From: Moringa oleifera
Lineage: Eukaryota > Streptophyta > Magnoliopsida > Brassicales > Moringaceae
NCBI GenBank assembly: GCA_021397835.1
Contig: JAJFZO010000413.1
Coordinates: 69,501 to 133,500, forward strand
Reading direction: 5' to 3'
DNA: 64,000 bases
Shown here: positions 1 through 13,697 of the stretch, in pieces
Layout of the letters: each line of letters begins with the position of its first letter
Position numbering within the stretch: the stretch's first letter is position 1
Notes under the pieces: generated by a model
Databases searched by the model: none
Told to the model about the DNA's origin: nothing
The model's input: the letters and a program-made list of their open reading frames with translations, nothing else
Translations under genes and position numbers: made by a program

Positions 1-1450
1 TAATAAAATGTGATTGACTGTTCAGCCTCCTCTTTGCACAAATAACAGCAGTAGAACAAAATTTTACCCCTTTTTCAGTAGATTGTCAATGGCGAGGGGC
101 CTTCCCCCTCTAGCTTCTCAAGCGTAAAAAGCTACCTTGAGGAGCACTTTAGCCCTCCAAATTTGTCATCTTGTCTTGGGTTGTTTTCAATAAGTCTACA
201 GTAGCTGGTGCAGCGGAAGGTTTGCTTCGAAACAAAAGCGGAATGAAATAAAGGAACAAACCCGAAAGCTAAACCTTTAGAGAAAATTTTGATGAATTGT
301 ATTGAATTGCCTCTAACTATTACAATAGGTTTTTCAATAATGCAAAGAAATAAACTAAGAATAGGAAATACAGAAAGCATAGGAAAACTAGAAATAGAAA
401 ACTTGAAATAATAGAAAATAACTAAATAGGAAACTTGAGAGAATAGGAAACTGACTAAATGGGAAACTAAAATATCTAATCAAAATAAGACATTAGCCGA
501 AATAGGATACTATGTTAATGTGTACTAAATTAGCAGCTTTTCACTGAAAAGCTTTGAAACATCTCCTCTCCAACATACTTAGTCTTTGCTATTACCAACC
601 CATTAAATGTGTAGATTTTTTCAAAAAAGAAGCATCCCACATAATCAACCTCCCAATCCTATGCCCCTCTTTTGAAACTCACATCTCAAGTAACCTTACC
701 ATCTTGCACCATCAAGTAATCACTTAATTATTGGAGACCAAGTTGTAAATGGATAGAAAATCTTTTATTAGACTACTCACCCCACACCAAACGTTATGCT
801 AAAAACTTAATGGCAACCACTTCCTACCTTTTTTATTTATCCAAGCAACCATTTCCAACTTTAAAACCCACCCACGGTCTAAACCATCCCAACCTTTCTT
901 GATAGCCCTTCACACCCCTATTCAATTATTTTCTCTAGCCAATCCCCCTCCCTTCACCCCATATCTACCTTCCACCACCCTCCGCCACAAATTATCTATT
1001 TTTCCCATGAACCTCCACAGTTATTTTCCCATAAGTACTTTGTTGAAAGACCGAATTGGTCTTATGCCTAAACCTCTCTCTCCAATCGGTCTCTGCACTA
1101 CCTCCCACCTTACTAAGTGGTAATTGAAAGTGTCACTTTGTCTTTGTCACTATTCCAACTTCATAGCCACATCCCTTGGAATTGGAAAGGCATGAAGTAG
1201 ACTAGTATGCTTGACAAAATGCTCTTTATCAATGTTATTCTTCCCCCTTTTGATAAGTTGCTAACTTCCTCTCAACTCTTTTCAATCACCTTACTCCACA
1301 TTGTTCTTTCTTCATATTTTGCCCCCAATGGTAACCCTTGCATTGCAACCTTGCAACCTAATACCCTTGCAAAGTATTCCTCGTCCACCCCTGCCCTTAG
1401 TAAAATCAATTCGCTGCATTCAACATATGATCTAAAACTTCCATTATCAA
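1..1450 (-). mobile_element. Degenerate LINE (non-LTR retrotransposon) remnant A
   Basis: Read on the minus strand, about 1-200 gives the zf-RVT tail of a plant LINE ORF2 (an IDNLLKKG-type stretch followed by a Cys-rich CFLC-like region with stops). About 845-1450 gives the preceding reverse-transcriptase 3' portion, matching the same part of the copies at 62340-62660 and 34300-34650. The stretch from about 200 to 600 does not match the other copies and holds short imperfect repeats of a TAGGAAACT-like word at 380-475. The element runs off the left edge of the window, so its 3' end and target-site duplication cannot be seen. It is full of stops and is not a gene. Confidence 0.7.
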
Positions 1451-2236
1451 TTTTTTAAAAAAAAAATAATGTGAAAATAAGGAGTCCCTTAGCCTCAACT
1501 CTTGTGAAAGTGTTAAAGAACTGTGTAGGAACTCTGTTTACCAAAAAAAAAAAAATGATGTACGTGAATATCTTTTTTGAGTGTTAAGGCATCTAAAAAT
1601 CCAACAGAAGTAGCACGATTCTAGAATTCCATTGCAATAGAGAGCATTTTTTACGAGTCCTAAAACATCTACGCAAAACATGGAAGATTTGATGCTAAGC
1701 CTTAGTCATTCCCAATTTTCCATAAAATTGACATAACCTGAAGAAGAACTGCCTTCCAAAGGACACAAGCATGATAATAAGTTCCAACACTTGTGAGTTA
1801 TGTCTTGTCATACCCAACCTGAACTATCCCTTGCTCATCATATCAAACAATTCTTATATGCTTTACACAATTCAATTCACTAAGAGAATTTACCAACAAT
1901 CATTGAATCAATGACCACTAGCAATGTGCACCACTTTACTATTTTTTAGTGTACTTCAACCATCGATTAGACCAATAATCTAACAGAAGAACCTAATCTT
2001 GCATCTTCCTAACTCTGAATTTTTCACACAACTAATAAGAGATCTTAATGGTAACAACTCTAAGCAACCTATATGTTTAAAGCAGCATTTCCTTAATAGA
2101 AAAATTCAAGATGAGCTTTTTTTAAGTGTCGATCTGCATCCCTAACTAGCATAAAACATCCTTAATATGGAATAACTAAAACCAAAATAAGTCAAAAAAG
2201 ATATTGATAGAGCTCAAATTGAGAGATAAGACAACA
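1451..2236. other. Intergenic, no gene seen
   Basis: AT-rich sequence between two LINE copies. It has short A runs but no open frame with a recognisable family, RNA gene or clear repeat. Confidence 0.5.
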
Positions 2237-2249
2237 TATTTTAATAAGA
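2237..2249. repeat. Target-site duplication of LINE B, 3' side
   Basis: The 13-mer TATTTTAATAAGA occurs here, immediately before the poly-T (reverse-strand poly-A) end of LINE B, and again at 6947-6959. Confidence 0.8.
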
Positions 2250-5200
2250 TTTTTTTTAGCAGAAAAAGAAGGGTAAGTATTATTTACGAAGTACCAAAGG
2301 GATGCATCCTGTTACATATATATTTAGCCTAAGAAATTAGTAATTCTATAAAACCAATATTATCTTCCTCATTTACAAAATATTCACTCGAGTCTCAAAA
2401 GGTCAAAGCTCTAATCCAGAACTCTCTAATTACAAATAAAGGTGTACCCAGATTATCGAAAGCTCTCCTATTCCTTTCTCGCCAAATGTTTCAAAAAACT
2501 AACTGTGGGATCATCTTCACTAGCCTCCTCTTCTCTTTTCTAAATCCATGCCCTATCCATGTCATGACCTCCTCTCTTACAAACCTTGCATATAACCACA
2601 AATTGAGGACTAACTGCCGTAAGTAGGCAGTCCACCCGCACACCACCAATAAGTGATAAACTGTTTCCTCCTGCTCTTTGCACAAGTAACAACGATTCAC
2701 TAGTATCTTTCCCTTTTTCTTTAAGTTATTTATTATCAAAATCCTCCCTCCCAAGTGAAAAAGGCAACCTTGGAAGGAACTTTGACCTTTCAAATTTGCT
2801 TCTAGGGAAACGATATGCCTTCCTCGCACTTGAACATCCCACTTAATTAAGACTTGATAGTAAAGCAACTGTTGCCCCCGCACCCCTACTTCCATACCAC
2901 TAAATCTTCCACATTATCCTCAACAGTGATGTTCTAAATCAAACCATACAGACTCTCAATCTTGCCAACTTCCCAATCTTGGGCATTTCTTCTAAACTAC
3001 ACAAACCAGGAGCCTCTCTCCTTGCACTCATTCACCTAAGCTCCTTTGTTGCATGCCAAGAAAAAACAACAAAACCCTTAAAGGTTTGTCCCCACACCAC
3101 CTATCATGCCAAAACTTGATCTTATCTCTCCTCGCAACCTTGAACTTAATCCACTCCTCAAAGTCATCCTACTCGCTTCTGATAGCCTTTCATATCCCAA
3201 CTCCATATGACTCTCTACCTTTTATAGTCATCCAACCTCCTTCTGACAACCTTTCACACCCCAACTCCATATGGCTCTCTACCTTTTATAGTCATCCAAC
3301 CTCCTTCCCACTCCCCGTACTTTGCCCTTACTAATCTTCTCCATAACCCCTCTCTCTCCACCATAAACCTCCATAGCCACTTGCCCATCAAGGCCCTGTT
3401 GAAAGAAGCAAATCTCTTGATCCTAAGCCCACCTTTTGTCATGGGTTGTGTAACCACCTCTTACCTTACGAGATGGTTTTTGCAGCACTCTCCCATACTA
3501 CCCCTCAAAAACTTCTTTTATACTGCCTCCACCTTAGTGGCTACAGCCCTTGGAAGTGGAAAGATAGACATGAAATAAATAGGTAAGTTAGCGAGAGTAA
3601 ACCTGATCAAGGTTAACCTACCAGCCTTGGATAAATATTTTTTCTTCCATCCAGCTAGTTTTCTTTCAAACCTCTTCACAATCCCAAATACTTCATCAAA
3701 AAATTTACTAATTTAGTTCCCATCAAAGAGGCTAAGGCCCTCCCATTTTCTACATCGCCCACCATTACAATCTATGTCTTATCCAGATTAATCTTTAGCC
3801 TGGAAACAACCTCGAAAATCAGTAGTAAACCCCTTAAATTATTTACTTACTCCTCCTTAACTTCACAAAAAAAATTATGGTACCATTAACAAACAGCAAA
3901 TGCAACACCATCACCTCTCTCCCATCATTGCCCACTTTAAATCCCTCCAGCAAGCCCCTTTTGACAGCCCTGGTTGGAAGTCCATCCAGCCCCTCCATCA
4001 CCAATATAAACAATGGGGGAGATAAAGGATCCCCCTACCTAAGAACCGTAGATGCCTTAACAAAGTCAAATTGAGCAATCGTTCACCAATAAAAGGCCGT
4101 AGAAATGGACCATGACATCTAAATACACCATTTAGGCCCACAACCCAGTCTATTTGGCATATACATCAAGAAATCCCAAGAGATGCGGTCATATGCTTTT
4201 TCCATGTCCAGTTTACACATAATACCTTTCCTTTCCTCTCTCATTTGACTATCCACCAACTCGTTTGCAATAAATATTGCATCCAAGATCTCATAAACAC
4301 TACTGCTAATCACAACCTCCACCACCCACCTAAACCTCTTGGCACAAACTTTAGAGATCAACTTATACATGCACCCCACCAAGCTAATTAATCTATAATA
4401 AGTGACATTTCGATCCCGGCTTCATAAGAATTAACACCATGAACATGAAAACTTATCCTCCACAAGTGTTGGAAACCAAGAATCTATCTAAACGGGAAAA
4501 AATGGGTTATCCTTCAAATTAGACCAAGTGTATAATCTGCCAATTAAAGTTAGATCCTGAAGTTCCAACTCTGAAATTGTCTCCCTGAACTCATCAAAAG
4601 AGTCCACTCCTCCACCTAACCCACTCTTTTATGCGAAAATAGAATTTCATTGAAATCACCTCCTAACAGCCATGGGGTTTCTCCCTGTCTCCTCTGACAG
4701 TCTCTTAAATCCTCCTATAGTGCCTTCCTTTCTCCCTTAATGCAACTTCCATAAACACTACTGCACATCCACTCTACCTCCCTGTCCTCCATTACAAACA
4801 CACAGGTCAAAAACTAAGATCCTTGCCAGCTTTCCTCCTTTAATCTTCCCAGATTACCATTCCAACACAACAAAATTTCGCCTGGACCACCCTTGCTAAC
4901 CCACTTTATATTTTGCTACCCCACATACTTTTCACAACCCCTTTTGTCATCTCCTCCAATTTTTTTCCTATAAACAAACTATTTCTAGCTTCCATTTGTT
5001 GATTGAATATTTGATTAACACCCTCTTATCCGCATTATTAATCCCCTTCATATTCTGAGAATACCATGGCTATGCGATTTATCCGGGCTCCTCGAAAGCC
5101 CACCACCTTTATCCTTACCCCTTCCTTCTTTCTCATAATTTACCCTGAATTCTAACCTCCGTAGCTCCTTACTGACATCTCAACCACTTTTTCTCTTGGT

Positions 5201-6946
5201 CGCTTCTTTTCCTCTAGAAAAGTTAATAAATCATCTTCCTTTTTCTATTCTTGTAAACAAGGAGAACGCTTTCTACTCCACATTATTAAAGTTTAGGTCG
5301 AGTGTCTTGTAGATTCTGATCAAGTTACTCAACACCTTTCTTGAAATCTCTTGTTCATTCGAATTATCATACACCGCCACATCTAGCCCACTCCTACTAT
5401 TTAACCTCTCCATCCTCCTTTCCCTACCATCCTCCCCTTTCCCTCCCTCCTCAGTGTTGCCCACAACCAGAGGTGTAACCTCCAACCCTCCTTCGCTCCC
5501 ATTCTCCACTTCAAGTTCCTAATTCCCAAATGCCCCTCCTCTTGCACAATACATACTTAGACTGGTGTATCTGTCGCTTCTCTTTTGTGATCCATCTCCA
5601 CCCTACTTTGATACACCACTGAGGAAGGATTAAGTCTAAGCACTCCTTATCAATTAAGCACTTTTTAAACTCACTTAAAGCTAACATCGTTGCCCAGCTC
5701 ACGTGATAGTTCTACGTCTCCACCTGCAATAATCTCTCCCCCGTTTACTTCATATGACAAAGGAGTATAAATTAATGATCTGCCCCACCTTTTTGACCCG
5801 CTATTCGACCCAATGCAAAAACCCAACTCCTCTAAGCTAAGATCACTTCCTCGACCCATATCTTGCCTACTAATTGAACCTAAGGAAAGTCTTAAGCCCA
5901 CCATCTGAACCTAGCCCAAATCCTTTTGATTCCAATTCATTTTTAAACCTAATCTCAAGCCCGACCCATTAGCCCCTATCTTGCTCGATGTGCCACTAAC
6001 CATCAGATCTGACCTACTCGAACCGTTACCCTTCATATCCAACCCGTCAGCTCTATTGTTACAATTCCTCGACCTAAGGAAAGTCTTGAGCTCCCATCAT
6101 AGACAAGGCCCGAATCGCACAAAAGCCTTAGGGGTAGGACCCATCGAATTCTCCTTCCTCACCTAATGATCCAACCATGAAAACCCTACAACCACTGCTT
6201 CCTTTCCAACCCCATCATCGACCACCATGTGCTTCCAAGATTTTGCAGCATCCATCGCTTACCTTTTCCGTTGCAAATCATTGGCCATCTCATGCTTTGT
6301 TCCTCCCCCGCAACATGGACATGAAGCAAATCCACCTTTAACGCTGCGACTACCAAATCTCGACCAACAGTGGTGGTTGTCACCGAGTCTACGGGCGAAC
6401 TTCGGCCTACCTCCTTCGTCTCCTTGTTGGTTGCTTCCATTTTGAATTTCTCTCTCAATCTCCTCCACCAGCCAAAACCCTCACTGTCATCCGACATATA
6501 ATCAATCTCGCTCTTCCTTTCACAATCTCTGACATCCTTAAGAACATACCACTGGAATTTGAGCCAACCACCACTAGGAGGACCATGCTTCCCTCTCTTC
6601 TTTTCCTCATCCAGCCCTCCCACCTCTCGGCCACAACCAACCCATTCATCGATAGCCAAATCCACCTAAGGTCTTCCCTGGATAGATACAGAGACACTCG
6701 CTTGCCCTTGCACTGCTCCTTTATCCTCACACCTCCTTCATCTCCACCACCATCAAATTCGAATGTCTTCCTCTCTATCATGATGGTGAAGGATACCTTA
6801 CTATTTCCGCACAAATCCTCTCCGTACACAATTCGAAATTAACCTTAGTATCAGCCAAAATTAAAACTATATAACATAAGGTTATACACTGAAATATTGT
6901 CCAAGTGAACCATAAATAGATTACAGGAAGAGGAAAAAGATCAATT
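2250..6946 (-). mobile_element. LINE B, near full-length but dead non-LTR retrotransposon
   Basis: On the minus strand the order, 5' to 3', is: an ORF1-like degenerate region (about 6830-5270, with acidic and Ser/Gly-rich frames); an endonuclease remnant at about 4680-4500 with a PWLLGGDFNEIL motif; reverse transcriptase at about 4400-3250 with CKLDMEKAYDRISWDFL; and the zf-RVT tail at about 2895-2490 (NRCYLCKEQEETVYHLL). The 3' end at about 2250 is a short T run on the plus strand. Both ends abut an exact 13-bp duplication, so the element is probably complete at about 4.7 kb. Stops and frameshifts interrupt every domain, so it cannot move autonomously. The 3' terminal sequence around 2280-2310 is shared with the copies ending near 28630, 32660 and 61450, which marks one LINE family. 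Confidence 0.88.
3177..3304. repeat. 64-bp tandem duplication inside LINE B
   Basis: The unit at 3177-3240 is repeated at 3241-3304 with a few substitutions. Both copies contain CCAACTCCATATG and the run ending in TCATCCAACCTCC. It lies in the RT/zf-RVT spacer of LINE B. Confidence 0.85.
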
Positions 6947-6959
6947 TATTTTAATAAGA
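6947..6959. repeat. Target-site duplication of LINE B, 5' side
   Basis: Exact copy of TATTTTAATAAGA found at 2237-2249; it fixes the 5' end of LINE B at about 6946. Confidence 0.8.
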
Positions 6960-8269
6960 ATTATACACTTTGCACATTTGAGATATTAAAAGAAAAATAT
7001 GACAAGTGAGTTCTATAAGACCAGTGATCACTAGGCTGTAACTAGTGGGCCTTCTAAATGTTTTAAGTAGTGGGAAAGAATGTTACAGGTGCTTATCAAG
7101 AGATTAGAGCCACGGTTACTGACTCACAGACAGTTTTTACCATTTACTTATTTATTAAAAGACATCTCCCTTTCTGGGCCAACAAATACCCAGCCTTTCT
7201 ACCATCTCAAATCAGTCATTTTCACTCTGGGAGTTCTCTACTTTTTATGACTCTTTTGTTCACTCTACCTCTTTTATATTCACAATTTTCTCTTGAAATA
7301 GAGTCTAACTAGTTGGCTGAAGAAGGGGTCAGCTAAGTAGTTTCTACCTTACTAGTATGGATTACTGAGACAGACAGCAATGCTTAGCTTGCTGTATCAT
7401 GCGCGACAACATGTCAAATAACTCTTTGCACCAAGATATTCATTGCATATCATCTCCCTAGAGACCTAGTTCCCGTCTCAAAGAATTACTTTCTCCAACA
7501 CGTTATGAATCTGGCTGGGTAACTTTAATATTAGTCCTGCAACAATTTAATTAGCAAATACAGAGATTTGATTTCGTTTTTCTTTGGCCGGGTGGCGGAG
7601 AGGAGAATTGTCCGCATTTAAAGTAACTTGAGTAAAGGAGATTTTGCAGAGTTAAATTACCATAAAATCGTGTAATTTGGCAAGAAAGAAAGTAAGACTC
7701 AATCCAAAATTCAGTCCCAAACATAACCGCGAGCTCGAGCGCTTCAAATACATATGATATGGAGTGATAGTAGGAAGAAGAATATACCTGCCACGCTGAA
7801 AGTTTCTGCATGGTTCCTTCTTAAAAGGCATTTCTCTTGATTCAAGTTGCTCTCTTGCCTCTTCCTTCGACGGAAAGCTTCTCTTTGCTAAAGTCCATGC
7901 AATGATCCCCGCTCTCACTTGTTTGCTTTGCCTTGACACAGAAAACAGGCAGTGTTAGGGCCAAGTATGGGACAGGTCGAAGTTTGTTCACAGGCAATAT
8001 CAGGGCCGAGAGTCCAAGATATTGTGAGGAGAAATAACTACGGAACTGGTTGGTGGACCAGCTCATATACAATTTCATTTATTTTGGGTATTGAGTGTGA
8101 AGAACAGAAGTACATCATTTAGCCCATAGCCAGGAAAAATAAAGCCCAAAAGCGAAAGAGGCGAGGAGTTGTCTTTGCCCCTCACTTCGAACTGAAAACA
8201 AAAATAAGAAGACAAGTAGGTCAGACGACAACACCATTAGGGAAAACAAGGAGGGAAAGAGGGAAAGAG
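6960..8269. other. Intergenic and 5' region of the ROS3-like gene
   Basis: No gene could be supported. Minus-strand open frames at 7551-8078 overlap one another and include a possible splice donor near 7789, but their translations resemble no family I know. They could be part of a divergent non-coding transcript. The last 100 bases before 8270 are purine-rich, consistent with a 5' UTR. Confidence 0.4.
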
Positions 8270-11200
8270 ATGGAAGAAGAACAATTAACACCATCGCAAC
8301 AAATAAGGGTATATGTGGGAGGCTTAGGAGATAGCGTGACGAGCAATGATCTGCGCAAGATTTTCTCATCAATGGGGGTGGGCAGTGTTCATGGCGTTGA
8401 AATCGTTAGAACCAAAGGCCGCAGCTTTGCCTACATCGACTTCTTTCCCTCCTCCAATAAATCCCTCACCAAACTCTTTTCCACGGTTAGCATCTTTTCT
8501 TTTCCCATTCACTTTTTTTTTATATAAAAAAAAAGAATTCGGTTCTTTTACACCATGTATGTCCAGATGGACAGGGGATAGTGTCCTATTCCATGAAATA
8601 CTCTGCTTCCACGTTATGCTTCTTAATGAACTTTTTCCTTTAAACAAGTTCGATGTAATGTGCATAAGATATTCAAAGCCTTAACACGAACCACTAGAAA
8701 GAGATCAAGGTCCTTCACATATGGAGTAAACAGATAGAAGACAACAAACTCTGAAGGAGAAGAAGTTAGCTAATTTTAGAGTTAGCCAGCTAGATCTTAG
8801 AAGAAAAAGTGACCAACGAAGAAGTCTTCGGGCTCTTTGCTAGCATGTTTAATTTTTTGCTTCTCTGGAGTCCAACTAAAGTCTTATTCCTCAACAAGAA
8901 ACTAAAAGCCAAAGTCTTTCATACACCTGTTCAAGAAAAAAACAATTGCTCAAGTACTGTTGTTGATGCGTGGAAACTACTGTTGATGTTATCTCCGATT
9001 ACATTTATGGGACATCAATACTACTCCTGAAGTATTTTGAATGGATATCTTACATTAGATAAAATAAAAGATCTGTCAGAAAGGCTTCATTTGTTATAGT
9101 GAGTCATCATTGTTGTACAGTTTTAGAAATATGTATAATCTCATTTTCCTTACAGTCATCTGTATCTTGACAGTATAATGGATGTGTCTGGAAGGGAGGC
9201 AGGTTGAGGGTTGAGAAAGCTAAAGAACATTATCTTTCCCGCATGAGACGAGAGTGGACAGAAGATGCTGATCTTGCAAGTGTTTCACCTTGTACTTGTG
9301 CTGATGTAGATGAAAAGGTTTCCTCTTCTGAAAAGCCCAAAGAGAGCCCAATTTCAGAGAAAAAACAGCTCAAATTTTTTTTCCCTACATTGGGAAAGGT
9401 AAGCTAAGAGATAAAAAGGATAGTTTTACTGAAGCCTCTTGAATCAGTTACGAAAACCAAGGACTTTGGTGTGCTAGTGCATAAATTAGACTGTCATATT
9501 CGCATGCATGAGTTTGTTTTGCAGGTGAAGTCATTGCCATTCACTGGGACCGGCAAACACAAGTACAGTTTCCAACGTGTGGAAGCTCCTCCCCTTCCAA
9601 CATATTTCTGTGATTGTCAAGTGCATTCTAGTCCTCTGAATACTACAGAAGTAAAACATGCTCATGGCCTGGGATCTCAGGGTGTTGGAATGGATGAGGA
9701 AGAACTTAATGTGATGAAATCTGTGATGAACAGGCTCTTTCAGAGAGAAAATGTTACAGAAACTGTGCATAGTTGTAATGGACACAATACCATCAGAGCA
9801 ATTGAGGATCCACAACTTGATGAGAATGAAGTGTTTCTTGAATCAGATGAAGATAATCTCGTAATCAATGTGGTATCTAGGGGGAACAATAGGCTGCCCA
9901 TGTCAGCAAGCCAGGTGCAGGAAACGGTCTTAACAAAGCAGGTATTACATCATTTCAATCGGTGCAGTGCTGCTTTATTATGTCTTAACTAACTTTGTGT
10001 ACTTTTTTTTACCTTGATTTGTGTATATTCACTTTCCTTAAACCTAGAAAGCGATGCTCAATGAAAAACAAACTTTTGGAAATGGACAAATGCGAGATGT
10101 GGTCAAGGCACAGAAAAGGAACAATGTTCTTTCTAGCAAGAAAAGGAAGTTGGTCATCCTTGAGGAAAGAGGAAGAGATGAATCCATGCCTGCTGAACTT
10201 GAAGGCAAGGGTTGTTCACAAGCTCAATTAAATGAGTCAGGGCCAAAGACAGTCTTTAGTGCTCAACAAATTGAACCTGATTCATGCATCAAACGGTCCA
10301 GCTTTTCGTGGTCTCAAAAATCTTCATGGAAAGCACTTATTGGAGGGGTCAATAGTGTATTCAGCGTCGCCAGTTTCTTGCCAGATAGTGCTTCTAACAA
10401 AGAGAAGAAACCTAGATCTGATGTTCCAGATGTGTCTGATCCCACAAGCAGTGAGAACCAGAACTTTGCAGGGAATTACTTGGAAGGCCAGTCAGGCAAA
10501 ACAGATATAGCGGCAGAGCATGCGGAAAAGCAGTCTGCAAAACTGGATGTTGCTTTGAATAAATCAAGTGGATCAACCAAAGACTTGACCAAGGAGCGGC
10601 AAAGAGATGGTGCGCCTCCTAAGAAAAGAAGGAAATTATTAACCTGTGAAGAAAAGGAGGACTTGACTCCTGCTCACCAGGAAAGCAAGGGAACCCCAAA
10701 GATGCCTGCAAATGTGTTGGGAACATCGATGAGCTTGGGAGCTACTGAACCAGATTTGGGTCACAAACGGTCAGCTAGTGACTCATGGTGTCAAAAGCCT
10801 TTGTCAAAAGTGCTTGATCAAGATGGGAGCAATGGCATAAACAATGTCTCCAATATATTGACAAGCTTTGATTCCACCACTCAAGAATCTGATATTCCAT
10901 CTCTGCATAAATCGATTGACAGTGAGATCCAAAACTTAGCTGGCAGTAACAATGGGGTTTGCCAATCAGGTGAAAGGGAGGTAATGTTGGAGGGGTTTGC
11001 AGAAGCTCAGCCTATCAAACCAGATGCAGCTTCAAATCCATCAGGGAGAGGTTCTTCATGGCTCCAGAAGTCATCATGGACTCAATTGGTTAATCAGAAT
11101 AACAGTTCATTCAGTATAGCGCAAATTTTGCCAGGTATTACCTTTGGGAAGCAGGAGATAACAGGAGCCAACAGAGTGGATGTTTCAAATTCCAGTGATA

Positions 11201-11490
11201 GCAAGCACGTGGATGTGGTGAAGCAGGTTACAAGTAAATCTAGTGGCAGCTGTTCTCCAAAGCTAGCAGATGCCCCAGATAAGAGGCAGCTGACTGTTGC
11301 ATCGGAGGATGAGGCTTCTGCCCCAGTAGTCAACAAAGAACGTGATTCAGCACTGAAGATGACACTTAGAGAAGATGCTCGCATCGGTGAAACTTGCTCA
11401 TTTATGAGAAATGCTGCATCATTGAAAGAGTGGGCAAATGCTAAGAAGGCCCTGACTGGTCCTCGAAAGAGAAAAAGTAATGAAAAGTAG
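8270..11490 (+). CDS. ROS3: RRM-domain protein, REPRESSOR OF SILENCING 3 type
   Basis: Four exons join in phase: 8270-8485, 9174-9398, 9525-9941 and 10048-11490, giving 766 residues (Arabidopsis ROS3, At5g58130, is of similar size from memory). Residues 12-85 form one RRM, with RNP2 VYVGGL at 14-19 and RNP1 KGRSFAYIDF at 49-58; intron 1 splits the RRM after residue 72. The remainder is Ser/Lys-rich and probably disordered, with basic nuclear-localisation-like clusters (PPKKRRKLL and, at the C-terminus, KRKRKS-like residues). A motif with QKSSW and ILP elements recurs near residues 368-395 and 621-650, with a weaker version near 533-560. In Arabidopsis ROS3 binds small RNAs and acts with ROS1 DNA demethylation; the architecture also resembles nucleolar protein 8. 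Family assignment is firm, the specific role is inferred. It is convergent with the next gene. Confidence 0.88.
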
Positions 11491-12784
11491 GTTTCTTTTA
11501 GCTCTTAGGATGTCTTCTGAGTTTAACGAGATGATTGTACATTGATGGACTTGATAGATAGAACCTGCTGCATCAAGATTGAGCACCGGTGATTTTTTTT
11601 TATTTGACTCAAGTTGGTTGTACGTGAGATCAGGGCTTTCTCCTCTTTGGGAATTTATAACATAGACGATTCCTTGTGGTAGCACTATGATGTGTGTGCT
11701 CTCTTTTTCCTTCTCTTTTGGATAAAAAGATTCATGCTTGTGGGTTTTTATTTGTTCAATGAGTTACAATTACGTAGACAACTTCTGCTACTGTTGGATT
11801 TTTACCCTGTTAAGGGCCTGAACATGTAGTAGTAGCCCCTCTTGGATTTATTGCACCCAAAAACCTTTAGAAGTGGGATTTGACAGGTTTACCAAATAGG
11901 TTCCTAAAACGAACCTCCATCTTAATCACTGACTGGTGTCATTTTATTCTGATGAGAATTCTGGCAAGCATAATGCCTGCAGGTTCCGAGTCACATAACA
12001 TGTGAGCAAATGTACAATCATTCTCCCTATATAGAATCTGTAAAAGCTTGAAAAATAATGATGGGAAAAGATCAAAAACATTACCAATGTATTTTTATCA
12101 AGTTATTGTCTGTTTCTGCTTTCCATTGTCTTCAAAGACGTTAACAAAGAGTACAGCTCACAATTCTAAAGTGAGGCAATTTCGCCTTCGTATTTATCAC
12201 AAAAGAGAGACTTTGAGGTTGTCCATAATGGATTTTTGGAATAATCAGGAACAGAATAAGCTGGAGCAGAGCAGATAAGGCCTCTCACTGCCGAGGAAAT
12301 AAATGGATTATCTCTTAATGTGGCAGTTATGATCAGAGCAGAGGGCTTTGAGTGACCGCAGGAAAATCACAGATTCAGTAAAAAGTATGGGTGTCCACAG
12401 AGACTTGAAATAGCTGAAGGCATTGAGTAATGTTGTTTTCAATAGTATTCTTTGCCCATCTACCATTGTGACATATGGTAACAGAACAATCAAATGTGAG
12501 AACTAAACATGTATTGAGACTTAAGTCCACTGCCACCAGAAAAAAGCAGCAATACAACACAATTAAAACAAATAGTAGCAGACCCTGACATCATCAGCAG
12601 GAGTAGATCTGACCATTACTGAGAAGCTTCTTCCTCTCAATCAGAAGTGTCCCACGTCCCATTATATGTATTGAAAAAGGTAGTGGCGGCTAGTAGAATA
12701 TTAATGTAAAATACAATCGCAGTTCAACAATTATAACCAAAAACATGGTGTCATCAAAAGAGGAATCCATTGCTGCTTGCCATC
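11491..12784. other. Convergent intergenic region / 3' UTRs
   Basis: It lies between the stop codons of two convergent genes. The T-rich first 300 bases look like the 3' UTR of the ROS3-like gene. No additional gene or RNA was recognised. Confidence 0.5.
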
Positions 12785-13697
12785 CTACCTATCTTTGAGT
12801 TCCTGCTCAAACTGGTGCAATTTTTCACGGACAGGTTGCAAAAACAGCTTCTTCAGATCATTGCTAATCTGTATCCTATCTTGCTTCAAAAGATCCTTCT
12901 CTTCATGGAGACTTACTTCCATCTACAAATTAGGGATATGATTGTTAGTTTCTCATAAATTAACAGACGCTAATGTTTAGGCTCCCAACTAAATCACTTT
13001 CTCGTGTTTTACTTGCATCCAACAGATTTTCAAATGGGCTTATTTGCAAATATATTATAATGTCCAAAGCTTTTGAACCTCTATGATAGCCAACAGCCAC
13101 TAATGACATAAACACACCAAACCTTTGAACAAACCAACACCTATTTCACAAAATTATTTCCATTCAGAAGGAATTTTACTGGACAGAACCAACATTATCA
13201 ATGTGACAGACCAGCCTCCACTATCATCTGAATAGGCCGAACTTCTGTTCAGAGAGTTCCCTACCCCACAGCTAACAGGTGTTGGTGCTATATTCTCCTT
13301 TTAAGTGTCCCTTTTTTCTTTTCATTTGTGTTACCCTTTTCCATTTTCTTTTATTTGGGAATTGATAGTAGTAACAGTTACATCATGCCAGGAAGCTTTC
13401 ATAGGGAATCTATAGGATCATAATTCAAGTAACCTTTTGCTTGACAAATAACATTATTTAAGCAGGTCGTTTATCCAACCACAGCTTATCCTATAGTCCC
13501 CTTCTTCCTACCTCAAACTGTTCTGCAAATCCAGCCCACACAAGCACAGATGATAGTGATTGACAGCTTACTCAGAATTCAACAATATGGACAGCAATAA
13601 AGGTACATCCTAACCCATGAAGATACATCAATGTCATACCCGAGTAAGAATCCTACCCATCATTTTCCACACACTTCCATCCCATCCCATCCCATCC

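Noticed and set aside
4119..4382. Reverse transcriptase-like open frame as a gene
   Set aside because: It is one fragment of LINE B; the domain continues in other frames on both sides.
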